Source: an uncultured Paracoccaceae bacterium (GTDB taxonomy: Bacteria; Pseudomonadota; Alphaproteobacteria; Rhodobacterales; Rhodobacteraceae). Taken from it: a stretch of 64,000 nt of DNA. The first letter of the stretch is position 1, and each line of letters starts with the position of its first letter. Positions 17,920 through 27,316 of this stretch are shown piece after piece. Location of the stretch: the NCBI GenBank assembly GCA_947500055.1, contig CANMQO010000002.1, positions 372,001 to 436,000 of the forward strand. The letters are read 5' to 3'. The notes beneath the pieces are model-generated. The model was not told where the DNA came from. It was given only the letters and a program-made list of their open reading frames with translations, and searched no databases. Made by a program: the position numbers and the translations under genes.

Positions 17920-20004
17920 TTACCCCTTCGCCTTCACATCAATGCAACCATCCGGCTGACGCATCGCTTTGCGACTGCTGGGAACGATGATAGTTGTTTC
18001 ATCTTCGGTGATGATCCCCGGGCCGCTGACCTGATCACCGGTTTGCATCTGGTCGCGCTGGTGGACGGTTGCCGTGACATAGCTCGCCTCTGCCGGGTCA
18101 AACAGGTCCCGTACGAGGCCGCTACCGTCCCGGGCCTGACCCGGGACCTCCACCTGCGTCACCGTCTCAACCTTTTCTGGGGGTGTCGTAGCATTAACCG
18201 CCCAGACCGTGATTTCGATATCCATCCCAGCGACGGGCCGCCCAAAAAGCTTGGTGTAATCCTCCTCAAACCGGGCTTGGAATGTGGCGGCATCCGGCTG
18301 CATGGCCTGATCCTCTGTCAGGCCGATCGGAATTTCCCAACCCTGCCCGGTATAGCGCATGTAAACTTTGAATTCGGACAGGATAGGACTGTCAGCGTCG
18401 CAACTCCTGACGAAGCCCGTTGCCTCTTGCTGCAGGTCATCCAACAATGTCCTGATCTTGTCCGCATCGAAATCGGATAGCTTCATATAGACGGATCTGT
18501 TCGCCTCAAAACTGAATGGCGCGCGCAGGAAGCCGATGGCTGACCCAACGCCCGCCCCCGGGGGCACCAAAAGCCGGTCCACCCCCAGCTTTTCGCAAAG
18601 CCGCCCGGCATGGAGCGGGGCCGCGCCGCCAAAGGCGATCATGGTGTATTCAGAGAGGTCCTCACCATTCTCTACTGCGTGGACCCGGGCCGCGTTGGCC
18701 ATGTTTTCATCCACAACCTCGGCCAGACCAAAGGCAGAGGTCGCCACATCCATCTCCAAAGGATCACCCAGCACCGTGGCAAGGGCTGTTTCGGAGTTGG
18801 ATTTATCCAGCGTGATCGATCCACCAGCGAAATTGGTCGGGTCGAGCTTGCCCAGCACAAGGTCCGCATCTGTCACCGCTGGCTTGTCACCGCCTCGGCC
18901 GTAACAGGCGGGCCCGGGTTCCGATCCGGCACTTTCCGGTCCAACCCGGATTTGGCGCATCGTATCCACATGGGCCAGGGACCCACCCCCGGCCCCTATT
19001 TCCACCATGTCGATTACCGGGATCGAAATCGGCATGCCCGACCCCTTCTTGAACCGGTAGGTGCGGGCCACCTCGAACACGCGGGATGTTTTCGGGGTCT
19101 GGTTTTTGATCAAACAGATTTTGGCAGTGGTGCCGCCCATGTCGAAGGACAGCACCTTATCAAGGCCGTAGCGAGCGGCGACATTTGCCGCAAAAACAGC
19201 CCCCCCGGCAGGCCCAGATTCAACCAGCCGCACCGGGAATTCCGCCGCACTTTCGATAGAGATGATCCCGCCACCCGAATGCATCAGGAAGATGTTGCAG
19301 GTCACCCCCTCATCCCGCAGCCGCCCTTCCAGCCGCCCCAGATAGGATTTCATCAGGGGTTTGATATAGGCGTTCGCCACAACCGTGTTGAACCGCTCAT
19401 ATTCGCGCATCTGCGGAGAAACTTCGGAGGAGAGTGATACCATCACATCGGGCAGCTTTTCGGCCAGCACGTCCCGGATCATCACCTCATGCGCATCGTT
19501 CAGATAGGCGTGGATCAGGCCAATGGCGACACTGGTGTAACCGGCGGTAGCAATCTGATCGACAACCGCTTCAACCTCTGCCCGGTCCAGCGGGATCAGC
19601 ACATTGCCCTTTGCGTCCATCCGTTCGGCCACTGTGTAGCGCATCTGCCGGGGCAACAGCGGTTCGGGCAAGTTGAGGTTCAAATCATATTGTTCGAACC
19701 GGCTTTCGGTGCGCATTTCGATGACATCGCGAAAGCCCTGGGTGGTGATCAGGGCGGTCTTTGCCCCGCGCCGTTCGATCAGGGCATTGGTGGCCAATGT
19801 GGTGCCGTGAATGATCTGGCCAATCTGCGCAGGTGCGATCCCGGCATCGGCACAAACCCCGTGCATCCCATCAATAATCGCATCTTCGGGGGCACTATAG
19901 GTTGTCAGAACCTTAGTCGAAAACGACGCCCCGTCCATTTCGAGCACCACATCGGTAAAGGTTCCGCCGATATCGACGCCAAGTCTGATTGCCTGAGATT
20001 TCAT
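17920..20004 (-). CDS. hydantoinase A / oxoprolinase family protein, subunit A
   Basis: The ATP-binding partner of HyuB, 694 residues from an ATG at 20004. AGGTGG lies about 6 bases before it; a GTG 9 bases further up is less likely. The N-terminus has the actin-like phosphate motif LGVDIGGTFTDVV. Other family motifs are HGTTLATNALIERRGAKTAL, SFDMGGTTAKICLI, EIGAGGGSLA and PACYGRGG. It leads the block hyuA-hyuB-oxidase-epimerase and lies 90 bases downstream of the LysR gene. It is expected to phosphorylate the cyclic amide substrate before ring opening. Confidence 0.93.
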   Translation of the reverse strand: MKSQAIRLGVDIGGTFTDVVLEMDGASFSTKVLTTYSAPEDAIIDGMHGVCADAGIAPAQIGQIIHGTTLATNALIERRGAKTALITTQGFRDVIEMRTESRFEQYDLNLNLPEPLLPRQMRYTVAERMDAKGNVLIPLDRAEVEAVVDQIATAGYTSVAIGLIHAYLNDAHEVMIRDVLAEKLPDVMVSLSSEVSPQMREYERFNTVVANAYIKPLMKSYLGRLEGRLRDEGVTCNIFLMHSGGGIISIESAAEFPVRLVESGPAGGAVFAANVAARYGLDKVLSFDMGGTTAKICLIKNQTPKTSRVFEVARTYRFKKGSGMPISIPVIDMVEIGAGGGSLAHVDTMRQIRVGPESAGSEPGPACYGRGGDKPAVTDADLVLGKLDPTNFAGGSITLDKSNSETALATVLGDPLEMDVATSAFGLAEVVDENMANAARVHAVENGEDLSEYTMIAFGGAAPLHAGRLCEKLGVDRLLVPPGAGVGSAIGFLRAPFSFEANRSVYMKLSDFDADKIRTLLDDLQQEATGFVRSCDADSPILSEFKVYMRYTGQGWEIPIGLTEDQAMQPDAATFQARFEEDYTKLFGRPVAGMDIEITVWAVNATTPPEKVETVTQVEVPGQARDGSGLVRDLFDPAEASYVTATVHQRDQMQTGDQVSGPGIITEDETTIIVPSSRKAMRQPDGCIDVKAKG

Positions 20005-20094
20005 CGGGTCCACCTAAAAGAAAGATTGGCGGAGTTTGCCGTGTTATGATGATAGCTGCAAATAATTGTTTTCAATATGAGCGATCACCTTTTG

Positions 20095-21009
20095 CTATCG
20101 CCCGCTGCCCCGGTATTTGTCCACGACATCCTTCGCCTGATCGGCAAGTTCTGCCACGTAGTGCGCCGCACGTTCAGCATGATACCGCGCGGCAAAGCGC
20201 AATGGCGACGGGTGCCAGTCAACCCGTGCGAGGTCCAAAACACCGGTTGCCAGTTCCTTCTCAACCAATGCGCGGGGCAAGAGCGCAACCCCCAGCCCAT
20301 CAGCGGCCATTTGCACGCAGGACGCCATGCTACTGGATGGCGCGATGCGGGCGGTTGACAGGGTGTTGGCGTCTGCCCATTGGATCAATTCATTATAGGC
20401 TTGTGTATGGCGGGCATGGGTCAGGATGGTCAGAGGCAGCAGATGCTGCAACCCCGGCTTGTCGGGCAGGTCGGAAAGCTTGTCCACCGTCCCCACCCAG
20501 ACATATTCAAAGAGCCCAAGTTCGACCACACCACTGGCTGCCACGCCAAACGGTGCGGTCTGAATCGTCAGGTCAAGCGCGCCGCTGCTGAGTTCCTTAT
20601 CAAGGTTGCGGGACAAATCGACTGTCAGTTCCACCACGATGCCGGGATAGGCCTGCTTGATCGCCCGTAAATAGGAATGCAGCCACGTGCAGGCGACAAG
20701 TTCGGTGACACCCAGTCGCAGCCTGTCATCAATCAGGTCGTGCCTGTCCGCGACCTCAACCAGGCTTTCCGCATCGCGCAAGACCTGCCGGGCGGCGAGC
20801 AGGATTTCCTGCCCCTTTTCGGTTAGCCGGATCGTTCCGCTGTCGCGCTGCATCAGCGTGACGTTCAGTGACGATTCCAGTGCGGCAATCCGGGCAGAGA
20901 TATTGGGCTGGCTGGTGTTCAGATGCTGCGCGGCTTTGCGGAAACTGCCCAGATCGGCGACCCAGACCAGCGCCTCCAGCTGTTTGAGGTTGAACGCGTT
21001 GCCGATCAT
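20095..21009 (-). CDS. LysR-family transcriptional regulator
   Basis: A 304-residue LysR-type regulator. The N-terminal winged helix-turn-helix (about residues 7-66) contains FNLKQLEALVWVADLGSFRKA and the recognition region LNTSQPNISARIAALE. The C-terminal effector domain starts at about residue 94. The gene lies just upstream of hyuA in the same direction, so it probably activates that catabolic operon. LysR regulators are usually divergent from their targets, and the codirectional arrangement here leaves only 90 bases for the hyuA promoter. It starts only 6 bases after the GNAT stop. Confidence 0.92.
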   Translation of the reverse strand: MIGNAFNLKQLEALVWVADLGSFRKAAQHLNTSQPNISARIAALESSLNVTLMQRDSGTIRLTEKGQEILLAARQVLRDAESLVEVADRHDLIDDRLRLGVTELVACTWLHSYLRAIKQAYPGIVVELTVDLSRNLDKELSSGALDLTIQTAPFGVAASGVVELGLFEYVWVGTVDKLSDLPDKPGLQHLLPLTILTHARHTQAYNELIQWADANTLSTARIAPSSSMASCVQMAADGLGVALLPRALVEKELATGVLDLARVDWHPSPLRFAARYHAERAAHYVAELADQAKDVVDKYRGSGR

Positions 21010-21015
21010 CTGCGC

Positions 21016-21507
21016 CTACAGATCATATCGTTTACGCACCCGGTCCACTGCGGACCCATCGCCAAGCGGTACGTTTTCAAGCAAATCGTAATCAACAAAG
21101 CCCAGCCCGCTGTAATAACGCAAGCCGGGCACATTATCGGCCCGGATCGTGGCATCAATGACCTGCACGCCTGCATCGCGAGCGGCGGTTTTGGTCGCTT
21201 CGAACAGTTGTGGGCCGACTCCTTTACCCGCCGCGTCCGAGGCAACAAAACTGGCGATGATGGCCCAACCGGCAGGGACGCTGTCATCATTATCCGGCGG
21301 CCAGTTTAATGATTGAAAGCCAATCACCCGACCTGCGTTCTCCGCCACCATACAACTGACTTTTCTTTTGGGCGCGATATAGTGGCTTTGCATCCGCTCC
21401 ACTTCGAACGGACGCTGATGCGCGGTTGTACCGCCTGCGGCGATGATCGGGTTCAACACCGCAACCATATCAGGCGCATCATGCAGGGTCGCGGGGCGGA
21501 TGATCAT
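21016..21507 (-). CDS. GNAT-family N-acetyltransferase
   Basis: A small acetyltransferase of 163 residues. It begins MIIRPATLHDAPDM, has a cofactor-binding loop in the region SDAAGKGVGPQLFEATK, and a late YYSGLGF motif. The resemblance is to phosphinothricin or amino-acid acetyltransferase-type GNATs, but the acceptor is not known. Its start overlaps the stop of the HD protein by ATGA, and LysR follows after 6 bases. It may acetylate a toxic or metabolic amine linked to the hydantoinase cluster. That link is based on position only. Confidence 0.88.
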   Translation of the reverse strand: MIIRPATLHDAPDMVAVLNPIIAAGGTTAHQRPFEVERMQSHYIAPKRKVSCMVAENAGRVIGFQSLNWPPDNDDSVPAGWAIIASFVASDAAGKGVGPQLFEATKTAARDAGVQVIDATIRADNVPGLRYYSGLGFVDYDLLENVPLGDGSAVDRVRKRYDL

Positions 21508-22094
21508 AAGGCCTCCATCAGCTTGGCATGGGTGTTGGTGAAATCATCGCGAACCTCCGTTGGGGGACGCAGGCGGATGGTCAAAGATTGGCACAGTTCC
21601 GCATCATGTTTACCAAAAAATTTGTCCGCTTCCGCTTTGGTGAACCCGGCGATCTGTACCGCCTCAAGCCATGCAGAAATCTTGTCGGCCTTCTTGATCT
21701 GCCGTTTAATCGTCACGGGGATCTGCGCAGGCAGTCCAAACCGCAGATGGATCGCCGCTGTCAACCTGTCATCCAATGCGCCGTAGCCGGGACCGACGGC
21801 GGCCTTTACCGGGCTGATCATGTCGCCAATCACGTATTCGGGCGCGTCATGCAACAAAGCCGCCAACCGCCATTTCACCGGCGCCTTGGGATGCAAGCGC
21901 GTGAAAATCTCGGTCACCAGCAGCGAATGTTCGGCCACCGAATATGCGAAATCACCCTTGGTTTGCCCATTCCAACGCGCCACAAAAGCCAGCCCATGGG
22001 CGATATCGGCGATTTCGATATCCATCGGCGTTGGATCAAGCAGGTCAAGCCTGCGCCCCGACAACATGCGTTGCCATGCCCGTGGTTGCTTCAT
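21504..22094 (-). CDS. HD-domain phosphohydrolase (YfbR/5'-nucleotidase-like)
   Basis: A soluble metal-dependent hydrolase of 196 residues from ATG 22094. A longer frame starting with TTG at 22127 has no better ribosome site. The HD metal-binding pattern is visible as H34, H56 (YSVAEHSLLV), H82-D83 (LLHDAPEYVIGD), then D131 or a nearby acidic residue in the C-terminal helices. Relatives remove phosphate from deoxynucleotides or act on nucleotide analogues. It is the first gene of the string HD-GNAT-LysR and is divergent from ahcY. Confidence 0.87.
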   Translation of the reverse strand: MKQPRAWQRMLSGRRLDLLDPTPMDIEIADIAHGLAFVARWNGQTKGDFAYSVAEHSLLVTEIFTRLHPKAPVKWRLAALLHDAPEYVIGDMISPVKAAVGPGYGALDDRLTAAIHLRFGLPAQIPVTIKRQIKKADKISAWLEAVQIAGFTKAEADKFFGKHDAELCQSLTIRLRPPTEVRDDFTNTHAKLMEAL

Positions 22095-22203
22095 TTTGCG
22101 GCTTTCATTCGTTCTTGAGCATTCCAATTAATACGAGCAAGCGGATTGTGGCAAGCCAAGTGCAATGTTATGGGGCCGCAACAGAATTCAGGAGATTATT
22201 CCA

Positions 22204-23592
22204 ATGCCAAAAGATTATGTCGTCAAGGATATCGCGCTCGCCGCGTTTGGCCGCAAAGAACTGGACATCGCGGAAACCGAAATGCCCGGCCTGATGGCCC
22301 TGCGCGAGGAATATGGTGAAAGCAAGCCATTGAAGGATGCCCGCATCGTAGGGTCGCTCCATATGACCATCCAGACGGCTGTTTTGATCGAAACGCTGGT
22401 GGAACTGGGCGCCGATGTGCGCTGGGCGTCCTGCAACATTTTCTCGACACAGGACCATGCTGCCGCAGCCATTGCCGCTGGTGGCACACCTGTTTTTGCG
22501 GTCAAAGGCCAAAGCCTGGAAGAGCATTGGGATTACCTCGACAAATCCTTCATGTTCCCTGAAGGCCCGAACATGATCCTTGATGACGGTGGCGATGCGA
22601 CGCTCTACATCCTGTTTGGTGCGCGTATGGAAGCGGGCGAGGACATTCTGGCAGTGCCCACCTCGGAAGAGGAAGAAGTCATCAAGGCCCAGATCAAGAA
22701 GCGTATGGCGGCAAGCCCCGGCTGGTTCACCAAGATGCGCGCCCAGATCAAGGGCGTATCCGAGGAAACAACAACAGGCGTGCATCGTCTTTATGATCTG
22801 CACAAGAATGGCCAACTACCATTCCCCGCGATCAACGTGAATGACAGCGTGACCAAGTCGAAATTCGACAACAAATATGGCTGCAAGGAATCGCTGGTTG
22901 ACGGGATCCGCCGCGCGACCGACACGATGATGGCCGGTAAGGTCGCGGTTGTGTGCGGATATGGCGATGTGGGCAAAGGTTCGGCTGCGTCGCTGGCGGG
23001 TGCTGGTGCCCGCGTCAAGGTGACCGAAGTTGACCCGATCTGCGCGCTGCAGGCCGCCATGGACGGGTTTGAGGTCGTTGTGCTTGAGGACGTGCTGGAT
23101 AGCGCCGACATCTTCATCACCACCACCGGCAACAAGGATGTCATCCGCATCGAGCACATGCGCGAAATGAAGGATATGGCGATCGTCGGCAATATCGGCC
23201 ATTTCGATAATGAAATTCAGGTCGCCGCTTTGAAGAACCACAAATGGACCAACATCAAAGAACAGGTTGACATGATCGAGATGCCGTCAGGCAACCGCCT
23301 GATCCTGTTGTCCGAAGGTCGCCTGCTGAACCTTGGTAATGCGACAGGGCATCCGTCGTTCGTGATGTCCGCATCCTTCACCAACCAGGTACTGGCGCAG
23401 ATGGAACTGTGGAACAATGGCAGCAACTACGAAATCGGCGTGCATATCCTGCCCAAGCATCTGGATGAAAAGGTTGCCCGCCTGCATCTGGCCCGGATCG
23501 GCGTGAAGCTGACCGAACTGAAGAAAGAGCAGGCCGACTATATCGGTGTGACCGTGGACGGGCCGTTCAAGCCTGAACACTACCGTTACTGA
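22204..23592 (+). CDS. ahcY: adenosylhomocysteinase
   Basis: S-adenosylhomocysteine hydrolase splits SAH into adenosine and homocysteine and so keeps methylation reactions going. From ATG 22204 (AGGAG 8 bases upstream) it has 462 residues, the normal length for the form with the family's extra insertion. Seen are the N-terminal [14 protein letters not shown], the NAD-binding GYGDVGKG motif (252-259), and the C-terminal motif ending in KPEHYRY. It is not translationally coupled to a regulator. I looked for a SAH or SAM riboswitch in the 110-base leader and saw none. Confidence 0.98.
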   Translation: MPKDYVVKDIALAAFGRKELDIAETEMPGLMALREEYGESKPLKDARIVGSLHMTIQTAVLIETLVELGADVRWASCNIFSTQDHAAAAIAAGGTPVFAVKGQSLEEHWDYLDKSFMFPEGPNMILDDGGDATLYILFGARMEAGEDILAVPTSEEEEVIKAQIKKRMAASPGWFTKMRAQIKGVSEETTTGVHRLYDLHKNGQLPFPAINVNDSVTKSKFDNKYGCKESLVDGIRRATDTMMAGKVAVVCGYGDVGKGSAASLAGAGARVKVTEVDPICALQAAMDGFEVVVLEDVLDSADIFITTTGNKDVIRIEHMREMKDMAIVGNIGHFDNEIQVAALKNHKWTNIKEQVDMIEMPSGNRLILLSEGRLLNLGNATGHPSFVMSASFTNQVLAQMELWNNGSNYEIGVHILPKHLDEKVARLHLARIGVKLTELKKEQADYIGVTVDGPFKPEHYRY

Positions 23593-23597
23593 CCTTT

Positions 23598-24380
23598 ATG
23601 CGGCACTCCAAACGTCAGGCCATGGCGCAGGACGCCGCAAAGAAGAAACAGCAGAAGAAATCACGTGGCCGTCCCTTGGTGCAGGGGGCGGCCGCATTGT
23701 TTTTTGCGGCGCTGGTGGGCTGGGGCGGATACCAGTTACTGCGCCATCCGGACACGCCGCTGCCCGTGGCGTGGAACCCGACCGTCCCCTTGCGCGTCAA
23801 TGATCCTGTGACACCGATCACCTCCTGGAAACTCAACCGCGCCACCGCAAACCCGCTGGCCTGTCAGGCTGCGCTGGCAGGGTTTGCAGGGTTGCAGCAA
23901 CTGCCCGACCTGAATACCTCAGATCAATGTCATATTCGCAACCGCGTCAACCTGTCGTCGGTTGGCGACGCGCGCCTTGCCCCGGTTGAAACACGCTGCG
24001 CCATCGCGCTGCGCATGGCGATGTGGGAGAAGCACAGCCTGCAACCGGCCGCCGTGACCCATTTGGGCAGCGTGCTGACCCGCATCGATCATTTTGGCAG
24101 CTACAGTTGCCGTACCATGCGAACATCGGCTGGCGTCTCATCAAGGATGAGCACGCATGCTTCGGCAGAGGCGATCGATATCGCCGGGTTCGGGTTTGCC
24201 GATGGGACGGGCATCCGGCTGATTGATGATTGGGAAGAAGACAGTTCGAAGTCTGCATTTCTGCGCGCCGCGCGCGACGGGGCCTGCGATTGGTTTCATC
24301 TTACGCTCTCACCCGACTACAACAGCTTGCACGCGGATCATTTTCATCTGCAATCAACGGGTTGGGGATTCTGCCGCTAA
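23598..24380 (+). CDS. extensin-like C-terminal domain protein (M15-like), membrane-anchored
   Basis: A 260-residue protein that begins 5 bases after the ahcY stop. It has a basic N-terminus and a transmembrane helix at about residues 29-48. The periplasmic extensin-like C-terminal domain carries STHASAEAIDIAGF and HADHFHL. The H-A-D-H-F-H cluster and the earlier histidine resemble zinc ligands of M15-type D,D-carboxypeptidases, so a role in cell-wall turnover is plausible. Several cysteines suggest disulfide bonds in the periplasm. A second in-frame ATG at 23622 could be the true start. Confidence 0.82.
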   Translation: MRHSKRQAMAQDAAKKKQQKKSRGRPLVQGAAALFFAALVGWGGYQLLRHPDTPLPVAWNPTVPLRVNDPVTPITSWKLNRATANPLACQAALAGFAGLQQLPDLNTSDQCHIRNRVNLSSVGDARLAPVETRCAIALRMAMWEKHSLQPAAVTHLGSVLTRIDHFGSYSCRTMRTSAGVSSRMSTHASAEAIDIAGFGFADGTGIRLIDDWEEDSSKSAFLRAARDGACDWFHLTLSPDYNSLHADHFHLQSTGWGFCR

Positions 24381-24617
24381 CATGGCATCGCGTCCGATCT
24401 CCCGCCCAAAATGGCAAACGGACAAGCAACAATCCGTGGCTACGTTATTTGCTGACCTTCCTCGGGCTTTCCTGCCCTTGCGGTTGCACGGCAAAACATC
24501 GCCGCCAACAGGGCTTTTTTCTTTACCAATTGCGGCTCATCGCTTTAACGTGCGGCCATCGCCATCGATGGGGTGGTGGGCAAAATGCAAAAAACATCAA
24601 GAACGGGGATAAATCCA

Positions 24618-24959
24618 ATGGGTAAGAGAGACGATTTGATCGCGAAGTATGCGGACGACCTAAAGAACAAATGCGGCATGACACCAGACATGGATCTGCT
24701 GACAAAAGTGACGATCGGTTGTGGTCCCGCGATCTATAACGCCGACGCCTCTACCGTGGCCGCCAGCCAGCCCGCTGAACTTGAAACCGTCAAACAGAAC
24801 TTTCTGATCAAGAAGCTCGGCCTGAAGGACGGCGCCGAGCTTGACTCTGCGATTGCATCCGCCCTTGATACTTATGGCCAATCAGAGCGCAACAAATACC
24901 GCGCCGTTGTCTATTACATGCTGACCAAGCATTTCAGCAAAGAGTCGGTTTACGGCTAA
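24618..24959 (+). CDS. DUF2853 family protein
   Basis: A small acidic cytoplasmic protein of 113 residues starting MGKRDDLIAKYADDLKNK. It has the layout of DUF2853, a compact helical fold found across alphaproteobacteria with no known function. The start at 24618 is chosen because family members begin here; the longer frame upstream is non-coding. A strong terminator follows, so it is probably transcribed alone. Confidence 0.8.
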   Translation: MGKRDDLIAKYADDLKNKCGMTPDMDLLTKVTIGCGPAIYNADASTVAASQPAELETVKQNFLIKKLGLKDGAELDSAIASALDTYGQSERNKYRAVVYYMLTKHFSKESVYG

Positions 24960-24982
24960 ACGACCCGACACATATTTGTCAG

Positions 24983-25010
24983 ACGCCCGTGTCACAACGC
25001 GGGCGTTTTG
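24983..25010 (+). terminator. rho-independent terminator after the DUF2853 gene
   Basis: ACGCCCG (24983-24989) pairs with CGGGCGT (25000-25006), followed by TTTT. It lies 24 bases after the stop of the DUF2853 gene. Confidence 0.8.
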
Positions 25011-25165
25011 CATTTTGTTCCATGCATTTCAAATTTTTTTGCATTGTTTTTTCAGGGCAAAAGATTTGCCTGACAGGCACAATTTGCGCTAAGCAGGGTT
25101 CAAGACCAGTACGGTCCGGACTCATTGATCATAGCGTGTGGTGGACTTGGGAGCACGCGGGGGTG

Positions 25166-25200
25166 AAAAGAGGGTTTGGACTGTGTCCAAACCCTCTTTT
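25166..25200. terminator. long perfect hairpin, bidirectional terminator
   Basis: AAAAGAGGGTTTGGAC (25166-25181) pairs with GTCCAAACCCTCTTTT (25185-25200) over a 3-base loop. T-runs on both sides make it a terminator in either direction. It ends 5 bases before the stop of the DUF1761 gene on the minus strand and may also end a short plus-strand transcript. Confidence 0.85.
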
Positions 25201-25205
25201 CCTTT

Positions 25206-25601
25206 TCAGATCAGCGTCAGAACTATGCCGCAGATCAATCCGGTTGCAACGGCATAGCCGCTGTCAATCACCGCCAGCTTCCACGGGCGCGCCGAATAAC
25301 CGGTGTTCAGGAAAATCCATGGCGCTATGAAGAACAGACCAATGCCCAACCCCCCGATTGCGCCTTTGCCGACCGATGCGATCCCGGCCATTGCAAAAGC
25401 ATGCCGCATCATCCCCGCAACCAACAAGATACAAATGAATGATACGATGTAAGGCACAGGGTTGCTTGCGCCCACCGGCTTTCCGTCCTCGCCTATTGGA
25501 ACGCCAGAGGCCTCCATCCACGGTTTCGACAGTGCGCCATAATAAAATGCACCAAATGCAAAGCTTGCCACTGCTGCAACAAGTACTCCCAGAAACTCCA
25601 T
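25206..25601 (-). CDS. DUF1761 family membrane protein
   Basis: A 131-residue hydrophobic protein with about four transmembrane helices (about 3-22, 51-72, 78-98 and 110-130). The first helix contains SFAFGAFYYG and a loop contains LSKPWMEASG, both features of the DUF1761 family. AGGAAGG precedes the start. No activity is known for the family. The gene stands alone, with the bidirectional hairpin at its 3' end and the EVE gene upstream on the same strand. Confidence 0.85.
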   Translation of the reverse strand: MEFLGVLVAAVASFAFGAFYYGALSKPWMEASGVPIGEDGKPVGASNPVPYIVSFICILLVAGMMRHAFAMAGIASVGKGAIGGLGIGLFFIAPWIFLNTGYSARPWKLAVIDSGYAVATGLICGIVLTLI

Positions 25602-25661
25602 CGTCTGATCCTTCCTCTTACTGGACTTGAGACAGATTATGCAGCGTCAGAATTGCGCAGG

Positions 25662-26081
25662 CTACGGTTTTGTTTCACCCAGTTCGCAAACAATTGCCCA
25701 TTCATCCGCGGTCACGGGCTGCACGGAAAGGCGCGAGTTGTTGGCCAGCACCATGTCTTTCAATCGCGGGTCGGCCTTGATCTGCTTCATTGTGACAGGC
25801 TTGATAAAGGGGCGCACGGCCTTGATATCCACGCATTCCCACCGTTCATCATCGGTCGTGCTGTCAGGATGCGCCTCGGCGCAAACCTCCACGATGCCAA
25901 CAACCTCCAACCCGGTGCGCGAATGATAGAAAAAGCCAAGGTCACCTTTTTTCATCGCACGCATGTTGTTGCGGGCCTGATAGTTGCGCACGCCGTCCCA
26001 CTCTTCGCCCGCATCACCTTTGGCGACCTGTGCGTCCCAACCCCAGACATCAGGTTCCGATTTGAACAACCAATAAGCCAT
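25662..26081 (-). CDS. EVE domain-containing protein
   Basis: A 139-residue EVE (PUA-like) domain protein. The start at 26081 (MAYWLFKSEPDVWGW) overlaps the stop of the YciI gene as TGATG. The YWLFKSEP opening, GVRNYQARNNMRAMKKGDLGF and FYHS motifs are diagnostic. EVE domains bind modified bases in nucleic acids; in this stand-alone housekeeping form the ligand and role are not established. It is translationally coupled to the YciI-like protein and to gpsA. Confidence 0.93.
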   Translation of the reverse strand: MAYWLFKSEPDVWGWDAQVAKGDAGEEWDGVRNYQARNNMRAMKKGDLGFFYHSRTGLEVVGIVEVCAEAHPDSTTDDERWECVDIKAVRPFIKPVTMKQIKADPRLKDMVLANNSRLSVQPVTADEWAIVCELGETKP

Positions 26082-26353
26082 CAGCCGATAACCTTTTTCC
26101 ATGCTTGTAACGTGACGCCCTCAAACAGCCCCGCCTTTGCGTAAGGGTCGTTATCGGCCCAGGCCTGGGCTGCGGCCAGATCATCCACCTCAAGAATAAT
26201 CAGTGAGCCGCACATCTGCTCCGCATCATCCAGAACCGGCCCGGCCATTTCAACGACACCGGTATCGGCAATATAGGCCAGATGCGCCTCTCTGTTGTCC
26301 ATACGGGTCTGCAAGGCACCGGGTTTGTCTTTTGTCATCAGGGCAAAGCGCAT
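26081..26353 (-). CDS. YciI-like protein
   Basis: A 90-residue protein with a ferredoxin-like dimeric barrel typical of the YciI family (MRFALMTKDKPGALQTRMDN, HLAYIADTGVVEMAGPV, NDPYAKAGLFEGVTLQAWKK). The conserved His-Asp pair proposed as active site is represented by H29 and the D of ADNDPY. Its start codon follows the gpsA stop directly (TAGATG), and its stop overlaps the EVE start, so tsaD-gpsA-yciI-EVE reads as one operon. The function is unknown. Confidence 0.9.
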   Translation of the reverse strand: MRFALMTKDKPGALQTRMDNREAHLAYIADTGVVEMAGPVLDDAEQMCGSLIILEVDDLAAAQAWADNDPYAKAGLFEGVTLQAWKKVIG

Positions 26354-27316
26354 CTATTCTTCCTTTAATGGGCGTGACAGCAGCGCGTTCAGGGCCGCCG
26401 CCACATCGGTTTTTCCTTCGATCAGGTCGGCCACTACCGTGCAGATCGGCAGGTCAATGTCCAGATCAACGGCCAGTTGCCTGACCGCGCGGGCCGTCGC
26501 CGCGCCTTCCACCGTTGTGGCGGCGTCAAAGTCGCTCCCACGACCCAAGGCCATACCATAACGGTAATTTCGCGATTGTTCGGATGTGCAGGTCAGCACC
26601 AGATCGCCAAACCCGGACAGGCCCGACAATGTTTCTGGCATGGCACCCAGTTCTGTCGCAAGCCGCTGCATTTCGGGAAACCCGCGCGTGATCAGAGCTG
26701 CGCGGGCACTATCCCCCAGCCCAGCGCCAATTGCCACGCCCGATGCAATGGCCATCACGTTCTTGAGCGCGCCACCCAGTTCAGCGCCAATGGTATCGGT
26801 TGACCGGTAGAGCCGCAGCGCCGTTGTAGACAGCGCAGTTTGCAGGATCGCCCCGATGTCATCATCCGCGCAGGCAAGGGTCAGTGCGGTCGGCAGGCCG
26901 CGCGCAATATCGGCAGCAAAGCTGGGGCCGGTCAGAACGGCAGCCGACGCGTCGGGCGCAATGGCAGCAATAGTGCTCGCCGGGCCTGTCATCTGGGTCA
27001 GATCAATCCCCTTGCAGCAGGCAACAAGATGCTTGCCGCGGAGCTTGTCCGCGTACTGCTCCAGAAAGGCGCGCAAGGTTTGTGCGGGGATGGCCAACAA
27101 AATGATGTGATTGCCGAAAAGCGCATCGGTGTCCGCAACAAAGGTCATATTGGATGGCAGTGTCACATCGGGCAATTTGGGGTTGCTGCGGGTTTGGGTC
27201 ATGGCCGCAACAGAATCCGCATCGCGCGCCCAAAGCGTGATGTCATTGCCATCCAGCGCAAGCGCAACCCCAAGGGCCGTTCCAAACGCGCCGCCACCTG
27301 CGACCCCAATCTTCAT
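26354..27316 (-). CDS. gpsA: NAD(P)-dependent glycerol-3-phosphate dehydrogenase
   Basis: Reduces dihydroxyacetone phosphate to sn-glycerol-3-phosphate, the backbone for phospholipids. The 320 residues are normal. The N-terminal nucleotide-binding motif is [13 protein letters not shown]. The catalytic lysine region is [21 protein letters not shown], and [17 protein letters not shown] is also present. The start overlaps the tsaD stop by ATGA, showing translational coupling. The tsaD-gpsA order is common in alphaproteobacteria. Confidence 0.97.
   Translation of the reverse strand: MKIGVAGGGAFGTALGVALALDGNDITLWARDADSVAAMTQTRSNPKLPDVTLPSNMTFVADTDALFGNHIILLAIPAQTLRAFLEQYADKLRGKHLVACCKGIDLTQMTGPASTIAAIAPDASAAVLTGPSFAADIARGLPTALTLACADDDIGAILQTALSTTALRLYRSTDTIGAELGGALKNVMAIASGVAIGAGLGDSARAALITRGFPEMQRLATELGAMPETLSGLSGFGDLVLTCTSEQSRNYRYGMALGRGSDFDAATTVEGAATARAVRQLAVDLDIDLPICTVVADLIEGKTDVAAALNALLSRPLKEE

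Noticed and set aside
22095-22203. Possible SAH or SAM-type riboswitch upstream of ahcY
   Set aside because: The leader is short and shows none of the conserved cores known to me for SAH, SAM-II or SAM/SAH riboswitches. Its small inverted pieces (GCGG..CCGC) could arise by chance.
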